Assembly: GCF_004378355.1 (NCBI RefSeq)
Contig: NZ_SNUB01000004.1
Coordinates: 62,001 to 126,000 of the forward strand
From: Psychromonas algicola
GTDB taxonomy: Bacteria > Pseudomonadota > Gammaproteobacteria > Enterobacterales > Psychromonadaceae
DNA: 64,000 bases
Reading direction: 5' to 3'
This document shows, one piece after another, positions 31,516 to 40,067 of this stretch. Position 1 is the first letter of the stretch; every line of letters begins with the position of its first letter. The notes beneath the pieces were generated by a model that had not been told where the DNA came from, did not search any database, and worked only from the letters and a program-made list of their open reading frames with translations. The translations under genes and the position numbers were made by a program.

Positions 31516-34215
31516 TTATATTTTGGCTAATTCAGCGGTCAGTTGTTGATGATAATCTTGCCAAGTTTTAGCCCAAGATGGAGAAAGTTCTTCTAGCTCG
31601 ATTTCTTTACGAGTCTCTAAATCTACATTGCCTTCTTGAAGTTGATGGTCAAAAAATAGCTCTGCAATTAACTCTTCCTGCACTCTTTTTCTTCGACGAG
31701 GATCTGTGCTTAATAGCTTAACCCAACGAAGTTGTTTGGCTTTATTTGGCTCCGCTAGTATTTGTGGCAATATTTTAGGAGCATGTTCGCTGTATAGGTC
31801 ATTATCTAAGTAAAATTCTTTTGTGTTAAGAAAGGCTGACGTTGCCATAATATATTCAGTAAATGATATTTCACCTTCAATATATTGCTTTATTGCCTGT
31901 TTGTTGATTAATGTTCGCTGTTCAATAGTTGGCATCTTATGAAGCGTTTCAATCACTTCTGTTGCCTCAACATTTTCAAGAATAGTAAGGCTATTAACGG
32001 CAGGCCATTCTCCCTCGTTTTCAACACAATGCGAGGCAGAATCAATTAACAATTCATGGTGTTTTCCGGTACATAATAATACCGCAAAATTCATTTCAGC
32101 TTTGTTTGGCTGCCTCTGAGTATGAAATGTCACAGGAAGCTCTAACTTTCTAGGTAAATCTTCTGAGTGATCAGCAAACATCACTTTATTTTTATCGAAA
32201 TGGTTAGCAAAGGCCTTGTTATCATCATGACTCGCTAGTTTTACTAGCTCAGCTAATACAGTATCGTTTTTTTCAGCTAACGGATTGGAAAGCTCTGGAT
32301 TAATTCGATAAACATCTAGATAAAAATAATCTCTGTCATAAGCGTTAAATTTATCGATAGCATTATCCCAATGCGCTTTTTCTTGATCGTTTAGTTGAAC
32401 ATATTCATTTAATAGTGGCTCGTATTGCTCAAAACAATAATTAAAAGCGATTCGTAATTTAAAAGCGACTTGCGCATATTTATCAATATTTATCGCAGTT
32501 AAGCATTGAAAGAATGTTTCTTCTAATTCAATACTAGAAAAACCATCCAATGAAGATCGATATAAACGGGAAAAGCAAGACAGTGTTGCTTGTGGAGCAA
32601 GTCCCATCATTAGCTTAATGAGTCGATCAGCCGTTTCATTATGGCTTGCATTTAAACGCCAATAACACGATGCCAGTATTACTAAGAAATCACTGATATC
32701 ACTGAAGAGTTCAAACACTGGCTGAGGAGAATTTACATCAGACTGCCAATCTACTGTAAGACTTGTACGTAATGCTTGAATTAAGGAGTCAACATCAATT
32801 GAATCATCACCTTGCAACCAAGGAGATAAGCTTTCTGGTACAAAACTGCTATTTTCTGCAATTACCATCATGATATTTTCTAACAACTGATCATCAAAAA
32901 ATTGAGTTAAAGCTTCTGTGTAATGGTCTTTAATTTGTTCTTTTTTATCTAAATTTAATAATATTGCAGCTAATAATAAGCTACTTGATTCATCATTTTC
33001 CCAAAGAGTGTAGTCATAAGCATTACGCGCGCCTGAAAAGCAGTGAGTTATTACACTTAAATTCTCATTTCCTATGACGTAATAATTATCAATAGCTGCC
33101 AATATTTCTATAATTTCTCGCTCTTGTTCAGGTGAAATCCCTTCAGCCGTTTCTTCGCACACCACAGAGAAGCGGCCTGCATAAGATGTTTCTCTCATAC
33201 TTTCCGTTAACAATTCAAATATATTGGGCTCAAAGTCTTGTTGGTCAAACAAGTAGAAGAAGATATCTAAAATACGTAAAAAACACGCTTTCTGCTCAGA
33301 GGTTGTATTTCCAGTTTTCAATAGCTCTTTACTAAGAGGCTCTAATATCTTAAATAAAAAACCATGAATCTCGTTCTGCGACGGTACACTGTCATAAAAA
33401 GAACAACTTAGAATGTGTTTGAAGAAATCAGGAGCAACCTTTTTAGCGTGACTTAATAACACTACTTTATCTAAATCTATAAAAGCATTGGAGTCTTTGA
33501 GTTGTTGTTCATATTCTCCATTCAAAACATACTGCCAAAATAATTCCCCTTGAGGCAGGTTGATCATGAAAGGATGGAGCATTTTTAAACTAGGAGTTAG
33601 ATTATCCGCTTCAGAGTTGTTATTCATTGATCTTGTTTCGGTGTCTACCTTACTAACCAATTTCTTTAAATTAGTTAGTTTTTGTTTAAAGAAACCTTGT
33701 TTATTTTCGACGTTGTTTTTTACTTCAACAGTATCAACCAAGCCTGTATTTTTATCTGTGTATTGTGCAATACCAGGCCAGTTTTTAGTATCAGTAAAGT
33801 CATTAATCATAAATGATGCTGAGTTTTTATCCGCAGCTAAAGACTCAAGTTGCTTTATTCCCCAATAAAATGTGTCTTTTGCCACGCCAATCGGGTTGTG
33901 ACGGAATACAGAAACGTTAACCATAATGTCTTGTTGTTTAAATGTATTCACAATATTTTCAGCAATGTTTTCCATGTCGATATAATCGCAAAACAAAGAT
34001 GCAAAACAAATATCGTCATTAAGTTTAAATAAAGAAAAATCATCCTCCAACTCTGTTTCAAATAAGGATTCTAAAACGTTGAACCTTCTAACAGGATCAC
34101 CCTTTGAATAAACAAAAACAAAGCAAGGATCATCATAAGAATCAAGATCTAGAACATATCTTTGAATCACAGAAGGAATAGAAAATGAGGAATTATTACT
34201 TTTTGCATCAGTCAT
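31516..34215 (-). CDS. Large hypothetical protein, 899 residues
   Basis: I do not recognise this large, acidic, soluble protein. The first 130 residues look like an alpha/beta domain (VIQRYVLDLDSYDDPCFVFVYSKGD, then DDICFASLFCDYIDM). A low-complexity, Lys/Asn-rich linker follows at about 170-210. The remainder is almost entirely predicted helix with many Leu/Glu-rich repeats, which would suit an alpha-solenoid scaffold. No signal peptide, membrane segment, nuclease, kinase or P-loop motif could be found. Codon use resembles the neighbouring host genes. It heads a likely operon with the 234-residue gene, and perhaps the 116-residue one. Confidence 0.7.
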   Translation of the reverse strand: MTDAKSNNSSFSIPSVIQRYVLDLDSYDDPCFVFVYSKGDPVRRFNVLESLFETELEDDFSLFKLNDDICFASLFCDYIDMENIAENIVNTFKQQDIMVNVSVFRHNPIGVAKDTFYWGIKQLESLAADKNSASFMINDFTDTKNWPGIAQYTDKNTGLVDTVEVKNNVENKQGFFKQKLTNLKKLVSKVDTETRSMNNNSEADNLTPSLKMLHPFMINLPQGELFWQYVLNGEYEQQLKDSNAFIDLDKVVLLSHAKKVAPDFFKHILSCSFYDSVPSQNEIHGFLFKILEPLSKELLKTGNTTSEQKACFLRILDIFFYLFDQQDFEPNIFELLTESMRETSYAGRFSVVCEETAEGISPEQEREIIEILAAIDNYYVIGNENLSVITHCFSGARNAYDYTLWENDESSSLLLAAILLNLDKKEQIKDHYTEALTQFFDDQLLENIMMVIAENSSFVPESLSPWLQGDDSIDVDSLIQALRTSLTVDWQSDVNSPQPVFELFSDISDFLVILASCYWRLNASHNETADRLIKLMMGLAPQATLSCFSRLYRSSLDGFSSIELEETFFQCLTAINIDKYAQVAFKLRIAFNYCFEQYEPLLNEYVQLNDQEKAHWDNAIDKFNAYDRDYFYLDVYRINPELSNPLAEKNDTVLAELVKLASHDDNKAFANHFDKNKVMFADHSEDLPRKLELPVTFHTQRQPNKAEMNFAVLLCTGKHHELLIDSASHCVENEGEWPAVNSLTILENVEATEVIETLHKMPTIEQRTLINKQAIKQYIEGEISFTEYIMATSAFLNTKEFYLDNDLYSEHAPKILPQILAEPNKAKQLRWVKLLSTDPRRRKRVQEELIAELFFDHQLQEGNVDLETRKEIELEELSPSWAKTWQDYHQQLTAELAKI

Positions 34216-34645
34216 AGTGGTGGTCTTTGTATTGTGTTGCCATTAAATATGAATAGCTGTCATTTATAAGAATTTATTTCACTAAGACTCTTTTTAAATG
34301 AAGTCAGATTACGATACATGAAGCATAATCTACGTGATTAAAAAAAGATACAAGTTGGTACTCTGCACAGTATAAAAATAAGTCAGTTAATATTTAAAAT
34401 AAACGATATTAATTAAAATAAAACTAAGATGTTGTAACTCTTTTATCTTCAGCTTTAAAATAATTTATTAACGTAATGTTATTATTTCCAAGAGATGAAT
34501 GATTCTAGGTAACTATAGTCTCTCTACCTGAGCAACATAAAATTTAGACTTAATAATGTTTTATTTTTTATGTTTATATCTTTATTATATATAAAAATAT
34601 TGGTTCTAAACCAAACACATTTGTTACTCAATTAAGGGCTATCTC
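34216..34645. other. Divergent intergenic region, 430 bases
   Basis: AT-rich sequence that should contain promoters for the 899-residue gene (leftward) and the glyoxalase gene (rightward). A perfect six-base inverted repeat, TTGGTTCTAAACCAA (34600-34614), lies about 30 bases before the glyoxalase start and could be an operator. No gene is supported here. Confidence 0.4.
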
Positions 34646-35176
34646 ATGTCAAATTACAATGAATCTGCAGATCAAATTACTAAAGCAACCAGCGACTATG
34701 TGATGCAGCAAACTATGCTGCGTATTAAAGATCCTAAGGACTCGCTTGCATTTTACCAAAATGTATTAGGCATGAAGTTATTGGGTAAATATGACTTTCC
34801 TAGCATGCAATTTACCTTGTACTTTTTAGGCTATGAACAAGAAATACCAGAAGGCGACGATAAAGAAAAAACACAATGGGTATTTGGCCGTTCTGGGTTA
34901 GTTGAATTGACTCATAACTGGGGAACGGAAACTGACGAAAATTTCGCAGGTTATCATAGCGGTAACGAAGAACCAAAAGGCTTCGGGCATATTGGGATCA
35001 CTGTGCCTGATGTTTACGCTGCCAGTGAAAGGTTTGAAAAATATGGCGTTGAATTTGTGAAGAAGCCAGACGATGGTTCAATGAAAGGGCTGGCATTTAT
35101 TAAAGACCCTGACGGTTATTGGATTGAAATACTATCAGCCAAAGGCATTACGGATATTATTCATTCACAAAAATAG
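34646..35176 (+). CDS. gloA: Lactoylglutathione lyase (glyoxalase I)
   Basis: Converts the hemithioacetal of methylglyoxal and glutathione to S-lactoylglutathione. At 176 residues it is the longer form, like the human, yeast and Pseudomonas GloA3 enzymes, with an N-terminal arm and an extra loop ([13 protein letters not shown]). The four metal ligands can be placed: Gln in [10 protein letters not shown], Glu in [10 protein letters not shown], His in [10 protein letters not shown] and Glu in YWIEILSA. The long form is usually zinc-dependent, which is inferred from family only. It appears monocistronic. Confidence 0.93.
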   Translation: MSNYNESADQITKATSDYVMQQTMLRIKDPKDSLAFYQNVLGMKLLGKYDFPSMQFTLYFLGYEQEIPEGDDKEKTQWVFGRSGLVELTHNWGTETDENFAGYHSGNEEPKGFGHIGITVPDVYAASERFEKYGVEFVKKPDDGSMKGLAFIKDPDGYWIEILSAKGITDIIHSQK

Positions 35177-35357
35177 TACTCTCATAAATCTAAGTGACGA
35201 GATTAAAGCAAATAAAGCTTTATCTCTCACTTAAAAAAAATGGCAAAATGCGCGTTTAATCATTCCTAAATTTAATATCTGTTGACTATCATTTAAATAA
35301 CCTCTAAATATTACCTATACTTAGTATCCCATAAAGATTTTACTTTAAGGAATGTAT

Positions 35358-36050
35358 TTGGATCATTACAACAATGCCCCACTATTATTGCGAAAGAGAA
35401 TTGAAGTATTACTTGCGAAACTTGAAGTGACTATCACTCAAGAGAGCAAGGTCGCTTTCGCAAAGATCATTTCAAAGAATCCAAACTTACACATTTATTC
35501 TATTGGCCTCTTTTACAGTTCAGAAGGTTGGGATGCAATCACTCCTATTCTTTTCTCTGAAGAGGGTTTGCAGTATGTAGCAGAGAGTTATGCATTTAAT
35601 TGTGCAGATAAGCTTGCAGCCAAAAAAACGGCATTACGCTGGAGCCCTTGCGATAGTCCACATTATGATGATGATTCTTTTTTTAATATCATGCCGATAA
35701 CAAAAATACTGTTAAAGGAAATGTCTAAGACACTAGATATTGCCGATCCTATGTTTAAGCAATACCAATGGCCTGAAGGTTATTTAGGAAACTACAATTT
35801 GTTCTATGAGTTTTTAACCCATGTTTATCAAAAAATACAAAATGTAGTAATCTCTGGATTAAGGGAAGTATGGAAAACACCTGCATTACGTGATTTTTTC
35901 ATTGCTAATCGTTGTGCGTTAACCTTAAGTTCAGATCCAATATCCAATGAGCAACTGCTAGATTACGCAGCAAAACTCAATACCGAAGTAACTTATAACA
36001 AGCTAAAACAGGAGCTTGAAAAAAGTTCACAAGTACAAAAAATTCGGTAA
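35358..36050 (+). CDS. DUF4303-like protein, copy 1
   Basis: A soluble protein of 230 residues homologous to the two genes at 46723 and 47511. Shared landmarks are HYNNAP, YSIGLFY, FSEEGLQYVAE, LRWSPCDSPH, a PMFKQYQWP segment, VISGL-REVW and CALTL. The LRWSPxDSP pattern resembles DUF4303, a family with members proposed to be immunity proteins; that assignment is from memory. I choose the TTG at 35358, because it lies six bases after AAGGA and aligns with the MEHY start of its paralogs. The ATG at 35352 directly abuts the ribosome site. No toxin gene is adjacent. Confidence 0.7.
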   Translation: MDHYNNAPLLLRKRIEVLLAKLEVTITQESKVAFAKIISKNPNLHIYSIGLFYSSEGWDAITPILFSEEGLQYVAESYAFNCADKLAAKKTALRWSPCDSPHYDDDSFFNIMPITKILLKEMSKTLDIADPMFKQYQWPEGYLGNYNLFYEFLTHVYQKIQNVVISGLREVWKTPALRDFFIANRCALTLSSDPISNEQLLDYAAKLNTEVTYNKLKQELEKSSQVQKIR

Positions 36051-36095
36051 ATAAATTATTTTAAGAAACAACAAACAGAACGTTTATTACAAATA

Positions 36096-36121
36096 ATCCT
36101 CTTGGCGATTAAACCAAGAGA
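36096..36121. terminator. Hairpin between the DUF4303-like gene and the porin gene
   Basis: CTCTTGG (36099-36105) pairs with CCAAGAG (36114-36120) between two convergent genes. Flanks are A/T-rich but without a long T-run. Confidence 0.4.
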
Positions 36122-36152
36122 ATAATAAAAATATTATTGTTGGAAAAATTAA

Positions 36153-36818
36153 CTAGAAGTTTTTACGAACACCAAAAACAAATTCTGTTTCTGCATCATC
36201 TTCATCGTTATCATTACCGAATGGTGTGCTATCACTTATGTAATCAACACCAGCATAAATATCAATACCATATAATTCAGGAAAATCACGACCTAATTCG
36301 ACACGTCCTGTTAATGCAGAATCGTCTGAATTATCAGGTAACCAAAAACCCACAGCAGCATCTAAATATATTCTATATTTTATAGTTTTTTCATAAGTAA
36401 CTTCAGGGTACCAAGTGTTCTTTTTAATGCCTCGATACAGGGAAATATCTAAACCTTTAAGTGGAGAAGTACCTATTTTGAATTCAGTTTCATCTATTTC
36501 AGAATCCAATAAAAAGTTATAAGTGATAACTTCTAAATCAATATTAAAGCTATCAAATTTATTATTGTAACCAAAATTCACATCCAATTCCGCTGGAATT
36601 CCCTCTGCGCCATCAACAGATTCGATGTTGATAATACTAGCTCCACCGTAAGCATTCCCTACATTACCAGTAGCTTTTAAGTAAACTGCAAAGTCATTAT
36701 CAGTTCGAGTTATGCCGCGAAATAAGTAATCACTCATAAATCCAATTTGTTTAACGGTTTCAGCTTGAACACTTGCTGTTCCAAGTACCATTAAGAATGT
36801 TGCAATAATTTTTTTCAT
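36153..36818 (-). CDS. TorF family putative outer-membrane porin
   Basis: A predicted outer-membrane beta-barrel of 221 residues with a signal peptide (MKKIIATFLMVLGTASVQA). The mature protein starts with the family motif MSDYLFRGITRTDNDFAVYL. Alternating aromatic beta-strands follow, ending in a C-terminal phenylalanine (VFGVRKNF), the usual signal for outer-membrane insertion. TIGR02001/TorF proteins are believed to be porins, often marine; the transported solute is not known. It is somewhat shorter than many members. It is encoded alone. Confidence 0.82.
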   Translation of the reverse strand: MKKIIATFLMVLGTASVQAETVKQIGFMSDYLFRGITRTDNDFAVYLKATGNVGNAYGGASIINIESVDGAEGIPAELDVNFGYNNKFDSFNIDLEVITYNFLLDSEIDETEFKIGTSPLKGLDISLYRGIKKNTWYPEVTYEKTIKYRIYLDAAVGFWLPDNSDDSALTGRVELGRDFPELYGIDIYAGVDYISDSTPFGNDNDEDDAETEFVFGVRKNF

Positions 36819-36989
36819 TATGTTTCCTATGTATTGATAAAGTATTCAATATTGTTAGTTAATACAAAAAAGATTAAACGGCTTTTATTTTTAGACGATA
36901 GTTTCATGAAGGCAAGAGTTTATCAGCAATTCAATAGGAGTTATATGATCATATTAAGTCACTATATTCTGGCTGTAACAACACTACTG

Positions 36990-37177
36990 AGCTTTATGAC
37001 GGCAAGATGTAGATTCGGTTTTGGCATATCCGTGGTGATAAGTTGTACTTAAACCTAAGCAAAACAGTACAAAAGAAATGGTTAACCGATGTATCTGGAT
37101 ATCTTGAAACAGCACAGGAAAACTGGGATGGAATTAAAGGGTTAACTGAAGAGCAAATTGCACAAATCAATAACTAA
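36990..37177 (+). pseudogene. Decayed YHS-domain protein gene (C-terminal remnant)
   Basis: The frame 37022-37177 reads WHIRGDKLYLNLSKTVQKKW, then LTDVSGYLETAQENW and a short tail to a TAA. This matches the C-terminus of YHS-domain secreted proteins (pattern DxxxWxIxxGKLYLN followed by a W-x-x-D helix). One base out of frame, just upstream, are codons reading Y-stop-AL-stop-RQDVDSV. This fits the usual YCA...DID segment, with two substitutions creating stops and a single-base indel. No start codon or ribosome site remains. It looks like the eroded tail of a lost gene. Confidence 0.6.
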
Positions 37178-37231
37178 TTTTTTGATTTTAAAGTCGTTAA
37201 CTTAATTGGTTAGTATATAGAAGTCATGCTA

Positions 37232-37260
37232 TAGGTACTCTAATTAAATAGGAGTACCTA
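37232..37260. terminator. Hairpin downstream of alr
   Basis: TAGGTACTC (37232-37240) pairs with GAGTACCTA (37252-37260), between the YHS remnant and the alr stop codon. There is no clear T-run. Confidence 0.4.
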
Positions 37261-37271
37261 ATTTAATTAGC

Positions 37272-38354
37272 CTAATTTGTATAAGTTTTTTTAACTCGGC
37301 CAGTGAGCTTAATAACTAATTCATAGGCTAGCGTACCAATGTGGAGAGCGACTTCTTCGACGGGCAAATTCTCCCCCCAAAAAATAACTTCATCACCCAC
37401 TTTATCTTGTGCATTTAGGCCAAGATCCAGTGTGATCATATCCATGGATATATTGCCAACAATCGTTGCTTTTCGTCCATTAACCAATACAGGCGTTCCA
37501 TTTGGCGCTGTTCTTGGATAACCATCTCCGTAACCCATAGCCACAACACCAATACACGTGTCTTGAGAAGCAACCCAATTGTGACCATAACCTACAGCTT
37601 CACCTTTTTTATGTTCGCGCACTGCAATCAATTTTGATTTTAATGTCATCACAGAGCGTAAACCTTCTTCTGCACCAGTAGACTCAACGCGCGGTACAAT
37701 ACCATATAAAGCAATTCCTGGACGTAGCCAGTCATAGTGGGCATCAGGCCAATATAAAACACCTGCAGAGTTACTTAAACTTCTTGGGCCTGAGTAACCT
37801 TTTGTGGCTTCTTCAAAGCATTTTATTTGCTGTGTAGTGGCATCAGAGTCTAATTCATCGGCGTTATAAAAATGGCTAGCAAAACCAATTTCATCATAAC
37901 TGTTAGGTGAAGCTTTAATACGTTCATAATATGCAGCCACTAATTCAGGAGAAATCCCCAACCTGTGCATACCAGTATCAATTTTCAACCAAACCTGTAT
38001 TGGCTTATCTGCTTTAATACTTTCAAATTCTTTTAACTGCTGCTCATTATGAATCATAGTATGAAAACCGAGTGCAGAAGCCGACTTTAATTCATCGACG
38101 CAAAAACAACCTTCCAATAATAAGATCGGTTGTTTAATTCCCGCATTACGTAATTCAATTGCTTCTGGTATTCGAGAAACAGCAAAAGCATCGGCTTCAG
38201 GTAATGCTTTCGCAAATTGAACTGCACCATGACCATACGCATTTGCTTTAATAACGACTGCAACTTTAGCTCTGGGGCATTTACCGTGAAGCAACTTAAA
38301 ATTATGTTGCAAAGCTGCAATATCGATAATAGCTTCAGCAGTTAACATGGACAT
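37272..38354 (-). CDS. alr: Alanine racemase
   Basis: PLP enzyme interconverting L- and D-alanine for peptidoglycan synthesis or D-alanine use. The 360 residues include the PLP-lysine motif VVIKANAYGHG (Lys near residue 34), the YGDGYPR segment and the C-terminal NISMDMITLD, with the catalytic tyrosine in GYGHNWV or GYGDGYP regions as usual for Alr. It is monocistronic and divergent from a D-amino-acid gene set (dgcN, dgcA, transaminase) 0.7 kb away. That position suggests a catabolic as well as biosynthetic role, though this is inference. Confidence 0.95.
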   Translation of the reverse strand: MSMLTAEAIIDIAALQHNFKLLHGKCPRAKVAVVIKANAYGHGAVQFAKALPEADAFAVSRIPEAIELRNAGIKQPILLLEGCFCVDELKSASALGFHTMIHNEQQLKEFESIKADKPIQVWLKIDTGMHRLGISPELVAAYYERIKASPNSYDEIGFASHFYNADELDSDATTQQIKCFEEATKGYSGPRSLSNSAGVLYWPDAHYDWLRPGIALYGIVPRVESTGAEEGLRSVMTLKSKLIAVREHKKGEAVGYGHNWVASQDTCIGVVAMGYGDGYPRTAPNGTPVLVNGRKATIVGNISMDMITLDLGLNAQDKVGDEVIFWGENLPVEEVALHIGTLAYELVIKLTGRVKKTYTN

Positions 38355-39055
38355 TCCTTTAATTAATAGAGATTAAAATATTAGGTAAGACTTTATTTTT
38401 AATTAAAAAGCATTAATTGATTACTTTTAAAAATGAAAACCTTGCACAACAGCAAACAGGTGAATTGATTATAAAACATCAATTTCACAGAATAATATAA
38501 TAAAAAAGAATTAAACAAACAACACTAAATTAATACCCGCTATTTTACTGTTGATTTATTCTGACCTTTACAAGCTTCTAAAACAACTCCGATTAGTAAA
38601 AGTGCACCAACAAGGAACAAAAAAAACACCAAAAACGTGCAACCAACCCTTTTAATTAGGGATTTCTGTAAAATAAAAATAGTTTTATGAAAGGATTTAT
38701 CGCTTTTATTAAAGTACATTTAACTATGCCTCAGAAACACAAAACAAGTCGTACAAAACAAAAAATTGTTCACTAGATAAAAAACAACTCCAAACAGAAC
38801 AATAAACTGCAAAACAACATTAATTAAGAATAATAAACTAAAACGAAACTGCTAAAGTATCTGCGAATAAAATAGCTGTAAACAAGATAGATAAAGTTGT
38901 AGGTAAGTTGGTTCAAGTTTCATTTTTTGGCATGTAACCTGCTCTATCAAACTAGCTAGGCTTAATTAAATTTTAATGCAACTCATGCCTAACAGTGCTA
39001 CTTAGCCATTAAGCAAGAATAAAAATAACTTCTACTACCAATAGGAATATTAAAC
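38355..39055. other. Intergenic region between alr and dgcN
   Basis: A 700-base AT-rich region. It contains the 59-codon minus-strand ORF described separately and a 150-base A-rich stretch (38745-38900) with repeated ACAAAAC-like words. It must include the promoter of the dgcN operon, but no boxes were assigned with confidence. Confidence 0.4.
38540..38719 (-). CDS. Small single-pass membrane protein, 59 residues
   Basis: A short frame on the minus strand from the ATG at 38719 to a TAG at 38540. The translation starts MYFNKSDKSFHKTIFILQK, has basic residues before one strong hydrophobic helix (TFLVFFLFLVGALLLIGVVL, residues 28-47), and ends EACKGQNKSTVK. Charge distribution suggests N-in topology. 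The LEAC at the helix end resembles a weak lipobox. GAGG lies nine bases before the ATG. I know no family for it. The clean helix and charge pattern argue for a real gene, but it is short. Confidence 0.45.
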   Translation of the reverse strand: MYFNKSDKSFHKTIFILQKSLIKRVGCTFLVFFLFLVGALLLIGVVLEACKGQNKSTVK

Positions 39056-40060
39056 ATGGAAATTCAAAAACCTTACCTATTATTTTTAGGCGATGCACAA
39101 GATCCTCTAGCAGCTAAAGTTGCACAAGGCATCAAACAGTGGCATCCAGAATACTGTGCTGGTCAATTCCGTATGGAAGATTGTAAAGCAGACTGTGGTT
39201 TAACAGACATGGATATTGCACAAGCAAAAGCGGCTGGTGTTAAAACATTAGTCATTGGTGTGGCTAATCGCGGTGGCATTATTTCTGAAAAATGGTTAGC
39301 AGTTTTAAAACAAGCACTTGAAGCAGGTATGGATTTAGCTTCTGGTCTACACAATAAATTAACTGACATTAAAGAATTAAAAGAGCTAGCAGATAGCCTA
39401 GGTCGCAATTTATTTGATGTACGTTTCCCTACACAAACATTCCCAGTGGCAAGTGGACTAAAACGCTCGGGCAAACGTGTATTACAAGTTGGTACCGATT
39501 GTTCAGTGGGTAAAATGTACACTGCATTAGCACTTGAAAAAGAAATGCTAGCACAAGGTATGAAAACAAGTTTCCGCGCAACGGGTCAAACTGGTATTTT
39601 GATTAGTGGCTCTGGCGTAAGTATTGATGCAGTTGTTGCTGACTTCATCGCTGGTGCAGTTGAAACGATTGCACCTGCAAATGATGCAGATCATTGGGAT
39701 GTTATTGAAGGCCAAGGTTCATTGTTCCACGCTTCATTTTCTGGTGTAACGGCAGGTCTTATCCACGGTTCTCAAGCTGATGCATTAGTGTTATGTCACG
39801 AACCAACACGTGCTCATATGCGTGGTTTACCGACTTACCCTCTTCCAGACTTAAAAACGTGTATGGAACTTAACTTAACAATGGCGCGCATTACTAACCC
39901 AGCCGCTAAATTTGTTGGTATTTCAGTTAACACTTCACAACTATCAGAAGCAGAAGCAGCTAAATACTTAGCGGAAGTTGAAGCAGAGTTTAACCTACCA
40001 GCTGTAGACCCATTCCGTGAAGGTGTTAGCCGTATTGTTGAAGCATTAGCAAAAATTTAA
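39056..40060 (+). CDS. dgcN: DUF1611 family N-acetyltransferase DgcN
   Basis: A DUF1611 protein of 334 residues. In marine bacteria this family includes DgcN, reported to N-acetylate D-glutamate as the first step of its catabolism. The sequence has an N-terminal Rossmann-like half (KTLVIGVANRGGIISEKW) and a P-loop-like motif (VGTDCSVGKMYTALALEKEM, near residues 141-160). Acidic and histidine segments follow (IEGQGSLFHASFSG, CHEPTRAHMRGLPTYPLP). It is seven bases upstream of the racemase-like dgcA, which makes the D-glutamate assignment much stronger than DUF1611 alone. It is probably cytosolic. Confidence 0.85.
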   Translation: MEIQKPYLLFLGDAQDPLAAKVAQGIKQWHPEYCAGQFRMEDCKADCGLTDMDIAQAKAAGVKTLVIGVANRGGIISEKWLAVLKQALEAGMDLASGLHNKLTDIKELKELADSLGRNLFDVRFPTQTFPVASGLKRSGKRVLQVGTDCSVGKMYTALALEKEMLAQGMKTSFRATGQTGILISGSGVSIDAVVADFIAGAVETIAPANDADHWDVIEGQGSLFHASFSGVTAGLIHGSQADALVLCHEPTRAHMRGLPTYPLPDLKTCMELNLTMARITNPAAKFVGISVNTSQLSEAEAAKYLAEVEAEFNLPAVDPFREGVSRIVEALAKI

Positions 40061-40067
40061 GGGCTGA

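Noticed and set aside
36834-37052. 72-codon frame upstream of the YHS remnant
   Set aside because: It runs out of frame over the decayed YHS segment, has no ribosome site and no plausible product.
38745-38900. A-rich ACAAAAC words as a possible repeat array
   Set aside because: The words are irregularly spaced and fit local base composition; no true repeat unit is seen.
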